This document shows, piece after piece, positions 49,353-50,131 of a stretch of DNA of 50,131 nt. The notes beneath the pieces are model-generated. The model saw only the letters and a program-made list of their open reading frames with translations, had not been told where the DNA came from and searched no databases. Position 1 is the stretch's first letter. Each line of letters begins with the position of its first letter. The position numbers were made by a program, and so were the translations under genes. This stretch comes from DAINPP01 sp036743375 (GTDB lineage: Bacteria > Thermotogota > Thermotogae > MWEM01): positions 1-50,131 of the forward strand of contig DAINPP010000017.1 in the NCBI GenBank assembly GCA_036743375.1, given 5' to 3'.

Positions 49353-50131
49353 ATGATCAAAGTGATAGGGATAGGAGACAATGTAGTGGATCGGTATATT
49401 CATACGAAGACGATGTATCCCGGTGGGAACGCGTTGAATTTTACCGTATTTGCCGGCTCTCTCGGTGCTGAAGCTGCCTATATGGGGAATTTTGGAACGG
49501 ATGCGGCGGCGTTGCATATTCAGAAGGTGCTGAAGAATCTTGGGATCGATACCTCTCACTGCAGGACCTACGAGGGTGAAAACGGGTATGCAAGAGTCAG
49601 TATAGAAGAGGGAGAACGGGTTTTCCTGCCCGGTAATGGCGGGGGGATCAATAAAGAGTACCCGATTGATTTTAGCGCGGAAGATCTGGACTATATCCGG
49701 GGGTTTGACCTCATCCATTCCAGTTGTTACAGCTATCTCGAGGGGCGCATGAAACCGCTTCTGGAGACGGAGGTCCCCATATCCTTTGATTTTTCGGACA
49801 AGCTGTCCGATGACTATCTTGCCGAGATGTGTCCAATGGTGGACTTTGCCTTTTTATCCTGTTCGGATATGGGAGTAGATGAAGTTGAAGACCGACTTTC
49901 ATTTGCCGTTCGTTCCGGTTGTCTCTTTGCGGTAGCGAGCCGTGGAGATAAGGGAGCTCTCTTCCACAACGGAGACTATTTTGTCTCACAATCGGCTCAT
50001 CTCGTGAAACCGGTAGATACGATGGGAGCCGGCGATTCTTTTATCACCGCCTTCCTGATCCGTATGCTCGAACAGAAGGCTCTTTTTAGTTCGGAAGAAA
50101 AGATGGTTAAATCCTGTATGGATTTTGCGGC
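49353..50131 (+). CDS. PfkB family sugar kinase, fructoselysine 6-kinase (FrlD)-like, 3' end outside window
   Basis: The first 259 residues of a kinase that runs off the window. The PfkB fold is clear: VIGIGDNVVDRY at the N-terminus, PGGNALNFTVFAG, FDFSDKLSDDY, DFAFLSCS, and the catalytic VDTMGAGDSFITAF. The GDN start, FDFSDK and DFAF patterns are those of FrlD, which phosphorylates fructoselysine and related Amadori compounds; other PfkB sugar kinases usually differ there. The ATG at 49353 follows AAGGA. It is the first visible member of a unit downstream of the second gntR gene. Partner deglycase or transporter genes, if present, lie beyond the window. Confidence 0.8.
   Translation, partial: MIKVIGIGDNVVDRYIHTKTMYPGGNALNFTVFAGSLGAEAAYMGNFGTDAAALHIQKVLKNLGIDTSHCRTYEGENGYARVSIEEGERVFLPGNGGGINKEYPIDFSAEDLDYIRGFDLIHSSCYSYLEGRMKPLLETEVPISFDFSDKLSDDYLAEMCPMVDFAFLSCSDMGVDEVEDRLSFAVRSGCLFAVASRGDKGALFHNGDYFVSQSAHLVKPVDTMGAGDSFITAFLIRMLEQKALFSSEEKMVKSCMDFA

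Overview
Kind of organism. The window looks like chromosome of a member of the Thermotogota, probably a mesophilic, mid-GC one (Mesotoga/Kosmotoga-like). This is inferred from how ribosomal protein S2, MetK and TrmB read next to remembered Thermotoga proteins (long, C-terminally extended TrmB; S2 and MetK close throughout), from the many sugar and peptide ABC importers, and from frequent GTG/TTG starts. No rRNA, tRNA, CRISPR array, insertion sequence or prophage was seen. A run of 100 Ns (6849-6948) is an assembly gap inside one gene.

Layout. 1-6.2 kb: end of a glycosyltransferase gene, a threonine aldolase, a DHH phosphoesterase (minus strand), an aspartate/glutamate racemase and two tandem acyltransferase-3 membrane proteins. 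6.2-10.5 kb (all minus): a Schlafen/AlbA_2-type ATP-binding regulator broken by the gap, a cyclophilin, and a large exported protein of unknown function. 10.7-19.1 kb: a peptide-scavenging operon (RpiR regulator, OppD, OppF, second RpiR regulator, D-aminopeptidase DppA, peptide-binding protein, two permeases), which suggests uptake and cleavage of D-amino-acid peptides such as cell-wall fragments. 19.2-24.7 kb (minus): a purine-catabolism operon (8-oxoguanine deaminase, a GAF-type protein, a molybdenum hydroxylase large subunit without its usual partners).

24.9-35.5 kb: a housekeeping run starting from a consensus promoter: rpsB, a degenerate LytM/M23 protein, a small CxxC protein, metK, an M24-fold protein lacking most metal ligands, an S4 RNA-binding protein (RqcP/YabO-like), folK, gltX, trmB and an orphan PAS/GAF histidine kinase. 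36.0-50.1 kb: a carbohydrate island made of four regulated units. Unit 1 is GntR, ROK kinase, SIS isomerase, GH42-like glycosidase and a MalEFG-type importer. Unit 2 is TetR plus a GH13 glucosidase. Unit 3 is a ROK repressor plus an MFS transporter. Unit 4 is a GntR regulator plus a FrlD-like sugar kinase running off the window.

The most distinctive non-coding signal is a set of regulator-linked inverted repeats placed on recognisable promoters: a 28-bp perfect palindrome at tetR with a second site before its GH13 gene, an 11+11 bp inverted repeat at the ROK repressor start site, three GGTATATACC sites before the second gntR, a 24-bp palindrome before the first gntR, and a shared TGTTTCATATGRTAT element in the spacers of the two rpiR/opp promoters. 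No single clearly new system was found. The best leads are the bracketing RpiR pair, the two proteins that keep an enzyme fold but lose active-site residues beside metK, and the partnerless molybdenum hydroxylase with its GAF neighbour.
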